Made by a program: the position numbers and the translations under genes. Shown piece by piece: positions 17,730 to 27,120 of a stretch of DNA of 64,000 nt (the first letter of the stretch is position 1; the number at the start of each line of letters is the position of its first letter). Source of the stretch: an uncultured Parabacteroides sp. (GTDB lineage Bacteria > Bacteroidota > Bacteroidia > Bacteroidales > Tannerellaceae). The notes beneath the pieces are model-generated. The model saw nothing but the letters and a program-made list of their open reading frames with translations. It was not told the DNA's origin and made no database searches. Where the stretch lies: the NCBI GenBank assembly GCA_937894065.1, contig CALCST010000023.1, forward strand, positions 310,001 to 374,000, written 5' to 3'.

Positions 17730-19757
17730 ATGAACGACATTAAAGTAATGAACAAAGCAGCTGATAACATTCGTATTTTGGCTGCATCAATGGTAGAAAA
17801 AGCAAAATCCGGACATCCGGGCGGTGCTATGGGTGGAGCAGATTTCGTAAATGTTCTGTTTTCAGAATTTATGATCTACGACCCAAAGAATCCTAAGTGG
17901 GAAGGACGTGACCGTTTTTTCTTGGATCCGGGTCACATGTCTCCTATGCTTTATTCTGTTCTTGCATTGACAGGTAAATTCTCGTTGGAAGAACTGGCGC
18001 AGTTCCGTCAGTGGGGAAGTGTCACTCCAGGACATCCTGAAGTTGATGTTATGCGTGGTATCGAAAACACTTCCGGTCCGTTGGGACAAGGTCATACTTA
18101 TGCTGTTGGTGCTGCAATTGCCGCAAAATTCCTTGAAGCACGTTTGGGTAAAGAAGTGATGGGTCAGACTATCTATGCCTATATCTCAGATGGTGGAGTT
18201 CAGGAAGAAATTTCACAAGGTGCCGGTCGTGTTGCTGGAACATTAGGGTTGGATAACCTTATTATGTTCTATGACGCTAATAATATTCAGTTATCTACAA
18301 CTGTTGAAGAAATTACTACAGAAAATGTAGCATTAAAATATGAAGCTTGGGGTTGGAAGGTAATCACAATCAATGGTAATGATGTCGCTGAAATCCGCCA
18401 GGCTCTTACTGAAGCAAAAGCTGAAAAAGAAAGACCAACTCTTATCATCGGTAACACTTTGATGGGTAAAGGTGCTCTTGGTGCTGATGGTAGTAGCTAC
18501 GAAAATAAGGTTTCTACACACGGACAGCCTCTTTCAGCTGCTGGTGTTTCTATTGAGGAAACTATCAAAAATCTTGGAGGAAATCCTGAAGCTCCATTCA
18601 CTATTTTCCCTGAAGTTGCAGAGTTGTATGCTGCAAGAGAAAAAGAACTCGAAGCAATCGTTGCTGAACGTTATGCAGCAAAAGCTGAATGGGCGAAGGC
18701 TAATCCTGAAAAAGCTGCAAAACTTGAAGCTTGGTTCTCTGGCAAGTTACCTGACATTGATTGGTCAAAGATTGAAACAAAAGCAAATGCTGCAACTCGT
18801 GTAGCTTCTGCTTCAGCTTTGGGCGTTCTTGCAGAACAGGTAGAAAACATGATTTGTTCTTCTGCTGACTTGTCAAATTCTGATAAGACAGATGGTTTCT
18901 TGAAAAAAACTCATGCTTTCACAAAAGGTGATTTCTCTGGAGCATTCTTCCAGGCTGGTGTAGCCGAACTTACAATGGCTTGTATTTGTATCGGTATGAC
19001 ATTGCATGGTGGTGTTATTGCCGCTTGCGGAACATTCTTTGTATTCTCTGATTATATGAAGCCTGCTATCCGTATGGCTGCATTGATGGAATTGCCTGTT
19101 AAATTTATTTGGACTCATGATGCTTTCCGTGTAGGTGAAGATGGTCCTACTCACGAACCAGTTGAACAGGAAGCTCAGGTTCGTCTGATGGAAAAACTTA
19201 AGAATCATAAGGGACATAACTCTATGCTGGTTCTTCGTCCTGCTGATGGAAAAGAAACAATTGTTGCATGGAAGATGGCAATGGAAAATATGTCAACTCC
19301 AACAGGTTTGATTCTTTCACGACAGAACGTAAACGACCTTCCTTGCGAAGGCGACAGATATGCAGAAGCATTGAAAGCTGAAAAAGGAGCTTATATTGTT
19401 AGCGATGATGCAAATCCTGATGTAGTTTTGGTTGCTTCTGGCTCAGAAGTATCAACATTGTTCGAAGGTGCAGCTTTGTTGCGTGCCGAAGGTGTTAAGT
19501 TGCGTATTGTTTCAGTTCCTTCAGAAGGTTTGTTCCGCAGCCAGAGCAAGGAATACCAGGAATCAATCATTCCGTCAGGAGCCAAAGTATTTGGTTTGAC
19601 AGCCGGATTGCCAATGAATATGGAAGGTTTGGTTGGACCTAACGGAAAAGTTTGGGGATTGGATTCTTTCGGTTTCTCAGCTCCTTATAAAGTTTTGGAT
19701 GAGAAACTTGGATTCACAGCTGCAAATGTTTATAAACAAGTAAAAGAAATGTTGTAA
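17730..19757 (+). CDS. tkt: Transketolase
   Basis: Transketolase moves two-carbon units between pentose and other sugar phosphates, using thiamine diphosphate. The 675-residue single chain has the full family length. Features seen include AKSGHPGGAMGGADF near the N-terminus, GPLGQGHTYAVGAAI, the thiamine diphosphate motif region SDGGVQEEISQGAG...DANN, the pyrimidine-domain stretch IWTHDAFRVGEDGPTHEPVE, and a C-terminal domain (VLVASGSEVSTLFEGA). It overlaps rpiB by one base (TAATG), so the two are translationally coupled. Proximity to the NUDIX regulator suggests pentose-responsive control. Confidence 0.96.
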   Translation: MNDIKVMNKAADNIRILAASMVEKAKSGHPGGAMGGADFVNVLFSEFMIYDPKNPKWEGRDRFFLDPGHMSPMLYSVLALTGKFSLEELAQFRQWGSVTPGHPEVDVMRGIENTSGPLGQGHTYAVGAAIAAKFLEARLGKEVMGQTIYAYISDGGVQEEISQGAGRVAGTLGLDNLIMFYDANNIQLSTTVEEITTENVALKYEAWGWKVITINGNDVAEIRQALTEAKAEKERPTLIIGNTLMGKGALGADGSSYENKVSTHGQPLSAAGVSIEETIKNLGGNPEAPFTIFPEVAELYAAREKELEAIVAERYAAKAEWAKANPEKAAKLEAWFSGKLPDIDWSKIETKANAATRVASASALGVLAEQVENMICSSADLSNSDKTDGFLKKTHAFTKGDFSGAFFQAGVAELTMACICIGMTLHGGVIAACGTFFVFSDYMKPAIRMAALMELPVKFIWTHDAFRVGEDGPTHEPVEQEAQVRLMEKLKNHKGHNSMLVLRPADGKETIVAWKMAMENMSTPTGLILSRQNVNDLPCEGDRYAEALKAEKGAYIVSDDANPDVVLVASGSEVSTLFEGAALLRAEGVKLRIVSVPSEGLFRSQSKEYQESIIPSGAKVFGLTAGLPMNMEGLVGPNGKVWGLDSFGFSAPYKVLDEKLGFTAANVYKQVKEML

Positions 19758-20191
19758 TGAAGAAAATAGGTTTGTGTTGTGACCATGCAGGTTTCGAACT
19801 GAAGGAATATGTAAAGCAGTTGCTTTTGGACAGAGGTCTAGAAGTTGAAGATTTTGGAACACATTCTACAGAAAGTTGTGATTATCCTGATTTCGCACAT
19901 CCTCTTGGCTTTGCAATCGAGGCAGGAGAAGTGTATCCGGGAATTGCAATCTGTGGTTCAGGTAATGGAATCAGCATGACTCTGAACAAGCATCAGGGAG
20001 TTCGTGCGGCTCTTTGCTGGAATGCAGAAATTGCGGGATTGGCGCGTGCACATAACGATGCTAACGTTTTGGTTATGCCTGGTCGCTTTATTTCCAACGA
20101 AGAGGCTGTAAAAGCTGTAGACGCGTTTTTCCAGACTCCTTATGAAGGCGGAAGACACCAGAGAAGAATTGATAAGATACCTGTAAAATAA
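19757..20191 (+). CDS. rpiB: Ribose-5-phosphate isomerase B
   Basis: RpiB interconverts ribose-5-phosphate and ribulose-5-phosphate in the non-oxidative pentose phosphate pathway. The 144-residue protein has the RpiB/LacAB length and motifs: GLCCDHAGFELKEYVK at the N-terminus, the phosphate-binding loop ICGSGNGISM containing the catalytic Cys, and LCWNAEIAGLARAHNDANVL. It overlaps the transketolase stop by one base. Together they form a compact pentose-phosphate pair. A terminator-like hairpin follows about 55 bp downstream. Confidence 0.95.
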   Translation: MKKIGLCCDHAGFELKEYVKQLLLDRGLEVEDFGTHSTESCDYPDFAHPLGFAIEAGEVYPGIAICGSGNGISMTLNKHQGVRAALCWNAEIAGLARAHNDANVLVMPGRFISNEEAVKAVDAFFQTPYEGGRHQRRIDKIPVK

Positions 20192-20244
20192 AAAGGTCTT
20201 GATATAATTTGTGCCGTTTTTGGCATAAATCAATATTTCAGAAA

Positions 20245-20288
20245 ACACATACATTTAATGGCTTTGCCTTGAATGTGTGTGTTTTTTT
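20245..20288 (+). terminator. Probable terminator after rpiB
   Basis: ACACATACATTTAA (20245-20258) and TTGAATGTGTGT (20269-20280) form an imperfect stem followed by a run of eight T. Confidence 0.7.
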
Positions 20289-20378
20289 TATTGTTTAACT
20301 TGTTAAGCTTATATATTGTAACTCTTACATTTAACTTGCTTTATTGAAAAGTTTATTAAAAAAACGATATAAAAAGTT

Positions 20379-20409
20379 TTGTCATTATATAATTATTTCG
20401 CTAATATTG
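20379..20409 (+). promoter_or_regulatory. Candidate promoter for second SusC/SusD pair
   Basis: TTG (20379-20381) and TAATATTG (20402-20409) are 20 bp apart. Just downstream GCCGT and ACGGC form a small inverted repeat near 20412-20431, within the predicted 5' leader. Confidence 0.45.
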
Positions 20410-20494
20410 CGCCGTCAAAAAAAATACGGCATTTATGCTGTAAAAATACCTTAAATTTTTAAGTTAATCCAAGTCTAATTCATTTAGTAAAAGA

Positions 20495-23400
20495 ATGGAA
20501 AATTATTGTAAAAAAAATGAGCGAGGTCGTAGAATGAGGCTGACACCAAATGCTGCTTTGCTAACCACAGGTTTGCTGTTGGCTACTTCGCTAAATGTTT
20601 TTGCCTCAGAGCCAAATCTGGGGAATCATTCTGTTGTAAATGCATCTGTTACACAGAAAGGCAAAACAATTCAAGTAACTGTTTCAGATGAAGCTGGTGC
20701 TTTGATTGGAGCGAATGTTATTGTAAAGGGAACAACAAACGGAAATGTGACTGACATGAATGGTATGGTTACATTGGATAATGTTCCTGCAAATGCAATT
20801 CTGGAAATTTCTTACATTGGTTACCAGACAAAGGAAGTACCAGTAGGAAATCAATCAACATTAAACGTTTCTTTGGTTGAGGACTCTCAGTCTTTGGAAG
20901 AAGTTGTAGTTGTTGGTTATGGTACAATGGAAAAGAAACAGGTTACAAGTGCCGTAACTTCACTTTCTGCCGGAGATATGATGAAAGGTGTTGGTGGTTC
21001 TGATGTTACTGCATCTTTGCAAGGTCGTATCAGTGGTTTGACTATTACCAACAATGGTTCAGCAAATGCTGGAAGTACTATACGTTTACGTGGTATGACT
21101 TCAATTAATGCTGGTAAAGACCCTTTGATTGTCGTTGATGGTTTCCCAGGTGGTGATATTAGAGCTCTTAATCAGGATGATATCAAATCAATTGATGTAT
21201 TGAAAGATGCTTCTGCCGGTGCAATTTATGGTACACGAGCTGCTTCTGGTGTGATTTTGATTACAACAAAAAGTGGATCTAACACAAACGGAAAAGTAAA
21301 ACTTACGTATAGTACTGAATTATCTAAAAAGCAGGACTATGGTAAACCGGAAATGTTGACAGCAGACGAGTATCGTCAGTATAATGTTGGAAAAGATTAT
21401 GGAGATAGTGTTGATTGGTGGGAAGAATTGATTAACGACAGCAATTTCTCTCAAAAACACAACTTCTCTTTGGAACTTGGAACTGAGAATGCACAAGTTT
21501 ATACTTCATTCTTTTATGAAAATAATGAAGGTATAGCAATCGATGATTCTCGAACAGACTATGGAGGTCGTTTGAATGCTAATTTCAAGTTATTTGATGG
21601 TTGGTTGGAAATTCGTCCGGTTGTAGATTATAGACAGGCTTTAAGAAATAATAATATTCCAAATTTCCAGCAAGCGTTACGTAATAACCCGACTCGTTCT
21701 CCGTATGATCCTGATAGTGAGAGTGGTTACAATGTGTGGACAGGCGAAACATTGGATTATAACGTTTTAGCTAATTCTCAATTATATGATTATGAAGGTT
21801 TGGACAAATGGTTTAAACCTGAAGTAACAATGAAATTGAATGTTAAAAGTGTTCCAGGTTTGTCATACACACAAACATTAGGATATGAAAACCGTCAGTG
21901 GGAATTACACCAGTTCCGTTCAAAATATCATTTGGATGAAGTAAATAATAACCGTAAAGGATGGGCAAAGCTTGAATTCAGTAAGACAGAACATTTGACA
22001 TCTGAAGGTTATTTTACTTATGTGAAAGACTTTAAAGGCGGTCATAATTTGAATGCCGTTGCTGGTTATTCTTATTTTGAAAGAAATGGTGAGAACTTCT
22101 ATGCTGAAAACTATAATTTTGATGTTGAGGGAGTTCGCTTCTGGGATTTAGGTAAAGGAACTTATCTGAGTGATGGTAAAGCTGGTATGGGATCAGGCAA
22201 GGATATAACTGAGAAATTGTTCTCTTTATATGCTCGTGCCAATTATTCATATAATGATAAATATATGGTGTCAGCAACTATACGTCATGAAGGTTCTTCT
22301 AAATTTGCTGCTGATAACCGTTGGGGTGATTTCTGGGCTTTATCAGGAGGTTGGCGTATTTCATCTGAAAACTTTATGAAAGAATTTGAATGGGTCAACG
22401 ATTTGAAGCTTCGTTTTGGTTATGGTGTTACCGGTAACAATGACTTTAGCTCAGCATATATGGCTAATACATTAAGTTCTGACCAATATTGGATGTTGCC
22501 GAATGGTACATGGTCTTATTCATATGGTAAAGGACAGAATGTAAACCCAAATTTAGGTTGGGAGGAAAAGAAAGAATGGAATATAGGTATTGACTATTCT
22601 TTCTTCAATAACAGATTATACGGTAAATTTGATTATTATCGTCGAAAGATTGATAATATGATTTATGAAGTAAAAGTTTCACAACCTCCATTTATCAATG
22701 AGACACAATGGCAAAACATTGGTGCAATGGAAAGTAAAGGTTGGGAATTTGAAATCGGTGGTGACATTATTCAAACTAAGGATTTCACATGGACTTCAAA
22801 CTTGAATATGAGTCATAACACTGGTAAGATTTTGACTCTTTGGGGTAATAATACTTATTATAACGGAAATGGACTACCAGCACCAGGAAACCCTGGAGAT
22901 ATCTGTAGAATGGAAGAAGGCTCTACAATTGGTTCTTTCTATTTATGGAAATTTGCAGGCTTTGATGATGATGGTAATTTCTTGCTGTATAACAAAGACG
23001 GTGAAGTAATCCCAGCAAATAAGAAAACTGAAGCAGACAAGCAATACATGGGTAATTACATACCTAAATTGATGCTAGGATGGAATAATACATTTACATA
23101 TAAAGATTTTGATTTGAGTATCAGTATGCGTAGCTGGCTTAAATACGATGTATATAATTCCATTAATATGTATTTTGGTATACAGGGTGTTGATGAATGT
23201 AATGTGCTGAAAGATGCATATGGTAAATTTAATCATATACGTGGTGAAAAACAGGCCTGCGACTACTATCTTGAAGATGGTTCTTTCTTGAAAATAGACG
23301 CTATAACTTTGGGATATAATTTGAATTTGAAAAAGTACACCAAATGGGTTGAACGTTTGCGCGTTTATGGAACAGTCGGTAATGTTGCTACAATCACTGG

Positions 23401-23518
23401 CTATAGTGGCGTAAATCCTGAAATTGATATTTCAGGTTGGGATAAAGGTATTGAAAAGTTCGATGGACTTTATCCTCAGATTAGAACATATACATTAGGT
23501 CTTCAAGTTACATTCTAA
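20495..23518 (+). CDS. SusC/RagA-family TonB-linked outer-membrane transporter (second locus)
   Basis: This is another glycan or nutrient transporter of the SusC type, 1007 residues. After a signal segment (about residues 15-38) come the carboxypeptidase-regulatory-like domain (TIQVTVSDEAGALIGANVIV), the TonB-box-like EEVVVVGYGT, the plug (VLKDASAGAIYGTRAASGVI), and the barrel. It ends in TLGLQVTF, with the expected terminal Phe. The start could also be the internal ATG encoding MRLTPNAAL, which would trim the basic N-terminus. The paired SusD gene starts 15 bp downstream. No glycosidase accompanies this pair, so the substrate cannot be inferred. Confidence 0.93.
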   Translation: MENYCKKNERGRRMRLTPNAALLTTGLLLATSLNVFASEPNLGNHSVVNASVTQKGKTIQVTVSDEAGALIGANVIVKGTTNGNVTDMNGMVTLDNVPANAILEISYIGYQTKEVPVGNQSTLNVSLVEDSQSLEEVVVVGYGTMEKKQVTSAVTSLSAGDMMKGVGGSDVTASLQGRISGLTITNNGSANAGSTIRLRGMTSINAGKDPLIVVDGFPGGDIRALNQDDIKSIDVLKDASAGAIYGTRAASGVILITTKSGSNTNGKVKLTYSTELSKKQDYGKPEMLTADEYRQYNVGKDYGDSVDWWEELINDSNFSQKHNFSLELGTENAQVYTSFFYENNEGIAIDDSRTDYGGRLNANFKLFDGWLEIRPVVDYRQALRNNNIPNFQQALRNNPTRSPYDPDSESGYNVWTGETLDYNVLANSQLYDYEGLDKWFKPEVTMKLNVKSVPGLSYTQTLGYENRQWELHQFRSKYHLDEVNNNRKGWAKLEFSKTEHLTSEGYFTYVKDFKGGHNLNAVAGYSYFERNGENFYAENYNFDVEGVRFWDLGKGTYLSDGKAGMGSGKDITEKLFSLYARANYSYNDKYMVSATIRHEGSSKFAADNRWGDFWALSGGWRISSENFMKEFEWVNDLKLRFGYGVTGNNDFSSAYMANTLSSDQYWMLPNGTWSYSYGKGQNVNPNLGWEEKKEWNIGIDYSFFNNRLYGKFDYYRRKIDNMIYEVKVSQPPFINETQWQNIGAMESKGWEFEIGGDIIQTKDFTWTSNLNMSHNTGKILTLWGNNTYYNGNGLPAPGNPGDICRMEEGSTIGSFYLWKFAGFDDDGNFLLYNKDGEVIPANKKTEADKQYMGNYIPKLMLGWNNTFTYKDFDLSISMRSWLKYDVYNSINMYFGIQGVDECNVLKDAYGKFNHIRGEKQACDYYLEDGSFLKIDAITLGYNLNLKKYTKWVERLRVYGTVGNVATITGYSGVNPEIDISGWDKGIEKFDGLYPQIRTYTLGLQVTF

Positions 23519-23533
23519 AAAGATTAAATCGAC

Positions 23534-25249
23534 ATGAAAACATCTATTATAAAGAATCTTTTATTGACGGGCGTTACATGTTTGTTGACTGCAACATCTT
23601 GTAATGTAGACCCTGAATTTTATTCGCAGGTTGTACCTGATAATTTTTATACATCGCAGGATGCTGTTTACCAGCGATTCAATAGACCTTTTACGCATTG
23701 GCGTTGGTGGGTTGCTCAGGATAGAGCACGCTGGGAATTGCAGGAACTTGGAACAGATGAAATATGTGTGCCAACACGTGGAAGTGACTGGTATAATGGC
23801 GCTGTCTATCAGAAATTCCATCACCATGAATATACTGAAGATATGGTAAGTATCGAAAATGGATGGAAAAATTTTGCAATGGGAGTTTCTCTGTCATTGG
23901 ATGCCATTGAAGACTTGCGTGAGGTTGATTTTGATGCTTTAGGTTTTGAACCAGGCACATTTGAATCTATGGTAAACCAGTTGAACATCCTTCAGGTTAA
24001 TTTCTATTTGGATGGTTTGGATTTCTTTGGTGGAGTTCCTTTGTATACTCATACAGGTGGTGAAACTAAACCACGTTCAACTGCTGAAGAAACTTTCAAT
24101 TTTATTGATTCGTTGCTAACAGTTTCAATACCTAATCTTCCTGTGAAAACAGAATTAGGTGCTATGGAAACTAATGTTGTGCATCAAGCTGTAGGAGCTG
24201 CATTACGTGCCAGACTATATTTTAATGCTGAAGTTTACATTGGTAAGCCGATGTATAAAGAAGCTGCTGAAATTTGCCAAGATATTATAAACGGCAAATA
24301 TGGACAATATGCACTTGATACAGACTGGACAAATGTATTTGGTTTCAGAAATTCAACTTCTCCGGAAATACTATGGACTGTTCCTAGTGAAAATGCAAAA
24401 TTGGAAACAGATGGAGGTTATTGGGGATTTACTGTTCCTTACAACTTTAAGGATTTCTTGGGTGGTTTGAAGGATTCTGGTTCTGATAATGGATGCTGTT
24501 TGTTGCCTAGCCGAGATCCTGAAGGTAATTTGTATAACTTCAAGTTAAGCAATAACTATGAAGGATTTAATGACAAAGATATCCGTAAACAGCAATATGT
24601 TTATGAAGGAGATGGCAAGTATCGTGGTATGTTTGTCGTAGGTGAACAAGTTAATCCTGATCATCCTGAATGGATTTGTACAGGTGCTCGTGAATATATC
24701 GGTCAGCCGTTATTAGTTCGTGATCAGATTTCATATTTTGCAAAACTGGGAACTGAGTATGCTAGTGAAAAGGATTTACCATCTACAATAGCAAATGCAG
24801 AAGAAAATTCTGGAGTGCGTCTGATTAAGTTCAGTCCTCGACCAAACCAGGATGAATATAAAGAAATGTTTAATCCTGATGTTCCTATTATTCGTTTAGC
24901 TGAAATATATTATACTTTAGCTGAATGTAAAATGCGTGAAGGCGATAAGCAGGGTGCAGCAGAACTTATCAATACAGTTCGTAAACGTTACTTTGAAGGT
25001 GGTGTTGACCCAGACCCTGTAACAGCAACAAATCTGGATAAATACAGAATGTTGAAGGAATGGAAACTTGAGTTCCTTGGTGAAGGTCGTCGCCGTACAG
25101 ACTTGGTTCGCTGGGATGCTTATGTTACAGAAGACTGGTGGGATCATAAAGCAACAAATGACCCTAATCTTAACCGTTTCCCTATACATTATAATATTAT
25201 AGGTGCAAACAACCTTTTGGAACAGAACCCAGGTTATGGTGGAAAATAA
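23534..25249 (+). CDS. SusD/RagB nutrient-binding lipoprotein
   Basis: This is the surface-lipoprotein partner of the preceding SusC. The signal peptide ends in a lipobox with Cys23 (LTATSCNVD). Characteristic SusD/RagB motifs are visible: VPDNFYTSQDAVYQ near the N-terminus, the helical TPR-like middle (ALRARLYFNAEVYIG), and the C-terminal IIRLAEIYYTLAECKMREGD and EWKLEFLGEGRRRTDLVRW. The 571 residues are typical. It is followed by palindromic repeats that probably end or punctuate transcription before the DUF6057 gene. Confidence 0.93.
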   Translation: MKTSIIKNLLLTGVTCLLTATSCNVDPEFYSQVVPDNFYTSQDAVYQRFNRPFTHWRWWVAQDRARWELQELGTDEICVPTRGSDWYNGAVYQKFHHHEYTEDMVSIENGWKNFAMGVSLSLDAIEDLREVDFDALGFEPGTFESMVNQLNILQVNFYLDGLDFFGGVPLYTHTGGETKPRSTAEETFNFIDSLLTVSIPNLPVKTELGAMETNVVHQAVGAALRARLYFNAEVYIGKPMYKEAAEICQDIINGKYGQYALDTDWTNVFGFRNSTSPEILWTVPSENAKLETDGGYWGFTVPYNFKDFLGGLKDSGSDNGCCLLPSRDPEGNLYNFKLSNNYEGFNDKDIRKQQYVYEGDGKYRGMFVVGEQVNPDHPEWICTGAREYIGQPLLVRDQISYFAKLGTEYASEKDLPSTIANAEENSGVRLIKFSPRPNQDEYKEMFNPDVPIIRLAEIYYTLAECKMREGDKQGAAELINTVRKRYFEGGVDPDPVTATNLDKYRMLKEWKLEFLGEGRRRTDLVRWDAYVTEDWWDHKATNDPNLNRFPIHYNIIGANNLLEQNPGYGGK

Positions 25250-25261
25250 TTGAATTTTTAG

Positions 25262-25353
25262 TTTCGCAAGCTCTTCTTGTAAGGGCTTGCGAAATATTTA
25301 TAATTTAAGTTTCGCAAGTCTCTTGTTAACTGGAAATTGAGCTTGCGAAACTT
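25262..25353. repeat. Two palindromes built on TTTCGCAAG (dispersed repeat family)
   Basis: TTTCGCAAGC (25262-25271) pairs with GCTTGCGAAA (25285-25294). AAGTTTCGCAAG (25307-25318) pairs with CTTGCGAAACTT (25342-25353). Both stems are perfect. The same word occurs in other intergenic gaps of this window. Confidence 0.8.
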
Positions 25354-25368
25354 CATTATTTAAAGTAA

Positions 25369-27120
25369 ATGAACTGGAAACAAAAATCTGTCTGGCTTAT
25401 TGCCTCATTGCTGGTGTTTTATTATTTCCTGGTTTTTGGAGTGTTTGTTTTCCGTTATCAGGAGGAAAGCCAGCTGTTTATTCCTGCATTGTGGAATGTC
25501 AGTGAACAATATCTGGTGCCCGGAGGCTTCATTGCCTTTGTTGGTCAGTTTCTGATACAATGTTATCATTTACCGATGTTTTCAGTATTAGTCAATACGG
25601 CTCTGCTAATATCTGTCAGCGCTGTAATACACCGTCTGTTGCAGGAATACAATAACTATTGCTACAATTTTCCTCTGTCGCTTATTCCCGTATGTTGGCT
25701 GATGAACGTAGGTATAAGAAATAATTATCTGATTGATGGGAATGTAGCCTTGTTGCTTATGCTGCTTTCTGTTATCCCTTTGCTGTATATGAAAGACAGA
25801 ATAATGATAACACTGTATTCTTTGCTTTCTACAGTATTGTTATTTGTTCTGGGCGGAAACATAGCCATATATTATTCTATATTCCTGTCAGTTTATTCTA
25901 TTACGCTTCACGCAAAAAGTAATCTTCGCTTTTATCCGTTGGCAAGTCTTTTTCCTGCTTTGATAGTTTTATTGTTTCCCGTAGAATTAGGATTATATGT
26001 GCCTTTCACCGAAGCATTCAAACCGGAAGAATATCTTGAGATACAGCTCTTGCCTGATTATTATATCAATTACGCATGGATGATTTTCTGCGTTATTTTG
26101 CTAGTGGTTGTTTTTATTTCCTTCGCATTAAGTTTTCTCAATTCCAAAACCAAAAAAGATATAGCTTCAGTCCTTTGTTTCGGAGCATTGTTTTTCACAC
26201 TTTCGTGCAATATGCCGGACAATACGGACAAGCAGAACAGAATGCTCAATGAGCTGTCGTTCCTCTCTGACGAAGAACAGTGGGATGCCATAATAAACAA
26301 ATATAAGAATAGGAACATAAATGATTATATAAGCCTCAATTATCTGAATATGGCTTTGGCTAAGAAAGGTATGTTGGCAGAGAATATGTTTGCCTTCGAC
26401 CAGAAAGGTCCCAAAAGCCTGGTTGCTCCATGGAACAGGACTTTGTATATGGACAATCTTCTTTGCAACATACATTTTATGACCGGCGATTTGGCAATGT
26501 CCGAAAGCTATGCCCTCGATGCCATGACTCAGTCCAAAAGAGGAGGTAACACAAGAGCCTTGCGCCGCCTGGTGCAAATAAATCTGCTTCGTGGAGAGTA
26601 TGCCCTCGCTGGTAAATATATTGCTTTATTGGAACAAATGCCGTTTTATAAAGAATGGGCAGACGAATATTCCGGATATTTGTCTGAACCGGAGCGAATG
26701 GCTGATAATCCTGAATTGAAAGGAAAAATCATACCGCCCGATTCATTGGATAATCTGATGTCGTTGATGACTACAGAGAAACTTTGGAATGTCCACACCG
26801 CTGAAAACAGAATAGGGTGGGAATATCTCGGATGTTATTATCTGTTGGATAAGAACCTGAGTAAATTCAACAGTTATATTGAAGAATCCGGAGTAGAATA
26901 TTTGCCACGTCATTTCCAGGAAGCTCTTTTGATTGAAGGCAGTGATTCTGTTTCCAACAATCTGGTATCTGATAAAACAAGGCAAAGATTCGAGTCTTTC
27001 CGCAAGGTCATGGCTCATTTTTCGAAAAATAACGGAGACGTGTCAGCAATTTATAATGAATTTGGAGACACATACTGGTTTTATTATTATTTCAAAATAT
27101 TCAAGAACAAAGGGAAATGA
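25369..27120 (+). CDS. DUF6057-like multi-pass membrane protein
   Basis: The N-terminal half (about residues 1-275) holds eight or more hydrophobic helices, beginning SVWLIASLLVFYYFLVFGVF. The C-terminal half is soluble and helical with TPR-like pairs (EQWDAIINKYKNRNINDYIS and LRRLVQINLLRGEYALAGKY). This layout matches the Bacteroidales DUF6057 family, whose function is not established. Its stop overlaps the start of the next gene (ATGA), indicating cotranslation with the CxxCH-bearing PD40 lipoprotein. The pair follows a SusC/SusD unit, so a role in using or sensing an imported substrate is possible but speculative. Confidence 0.78.
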   Translation: MNWKQKSVWLIASLLVFYYFLVFGVFVFRYQEESQLFIPALWNVSEQYLVPGGFIAFVGQFLIQCYHLPMFSVLVNTALLISVSAVIHRLLQEYNNYCYNFPLSLIPVCWLMNVGIRNNYLIDGNVALLLMLLSVIPLLYMKDRIMITLYSLLSTVLLFVLGGNIAIYYSIFLSVYSITLHAKSNLRFYPLASLFPALIVLLFPVELGLYVPFTEAFKPEEYLEIQLLPDYYINYAWMIFCVILLVVVFISFALSFLNSKTKKDIASVLCFGALFFTLSCNMPDNTDKQNRMLNELSFLSDEEQWDAIINKYKNRNINDYISLNYLNMALAKKGMLAENMFAFDQKGPKSLVAPWNRTLYMDNLLCNIHFMTGDLAMSESYALDAMTQSKRGGNTRALRRLVQINLLRGEYALAGKYIALLEQMPFYKEWADEYSGYLSEPERMADNPELKGKIIPPDSLDNLMSLMTTEKLWNVHTAENRIGWEYLGCYYLLDKNLSKFNSYIEESGVEYLPRHFQEALLIEGSDSVSNNLVSDKTRQRFESFRKVMAHFSKNNGDVSAIYNEFGDTYWFYYYFKIFKNKGK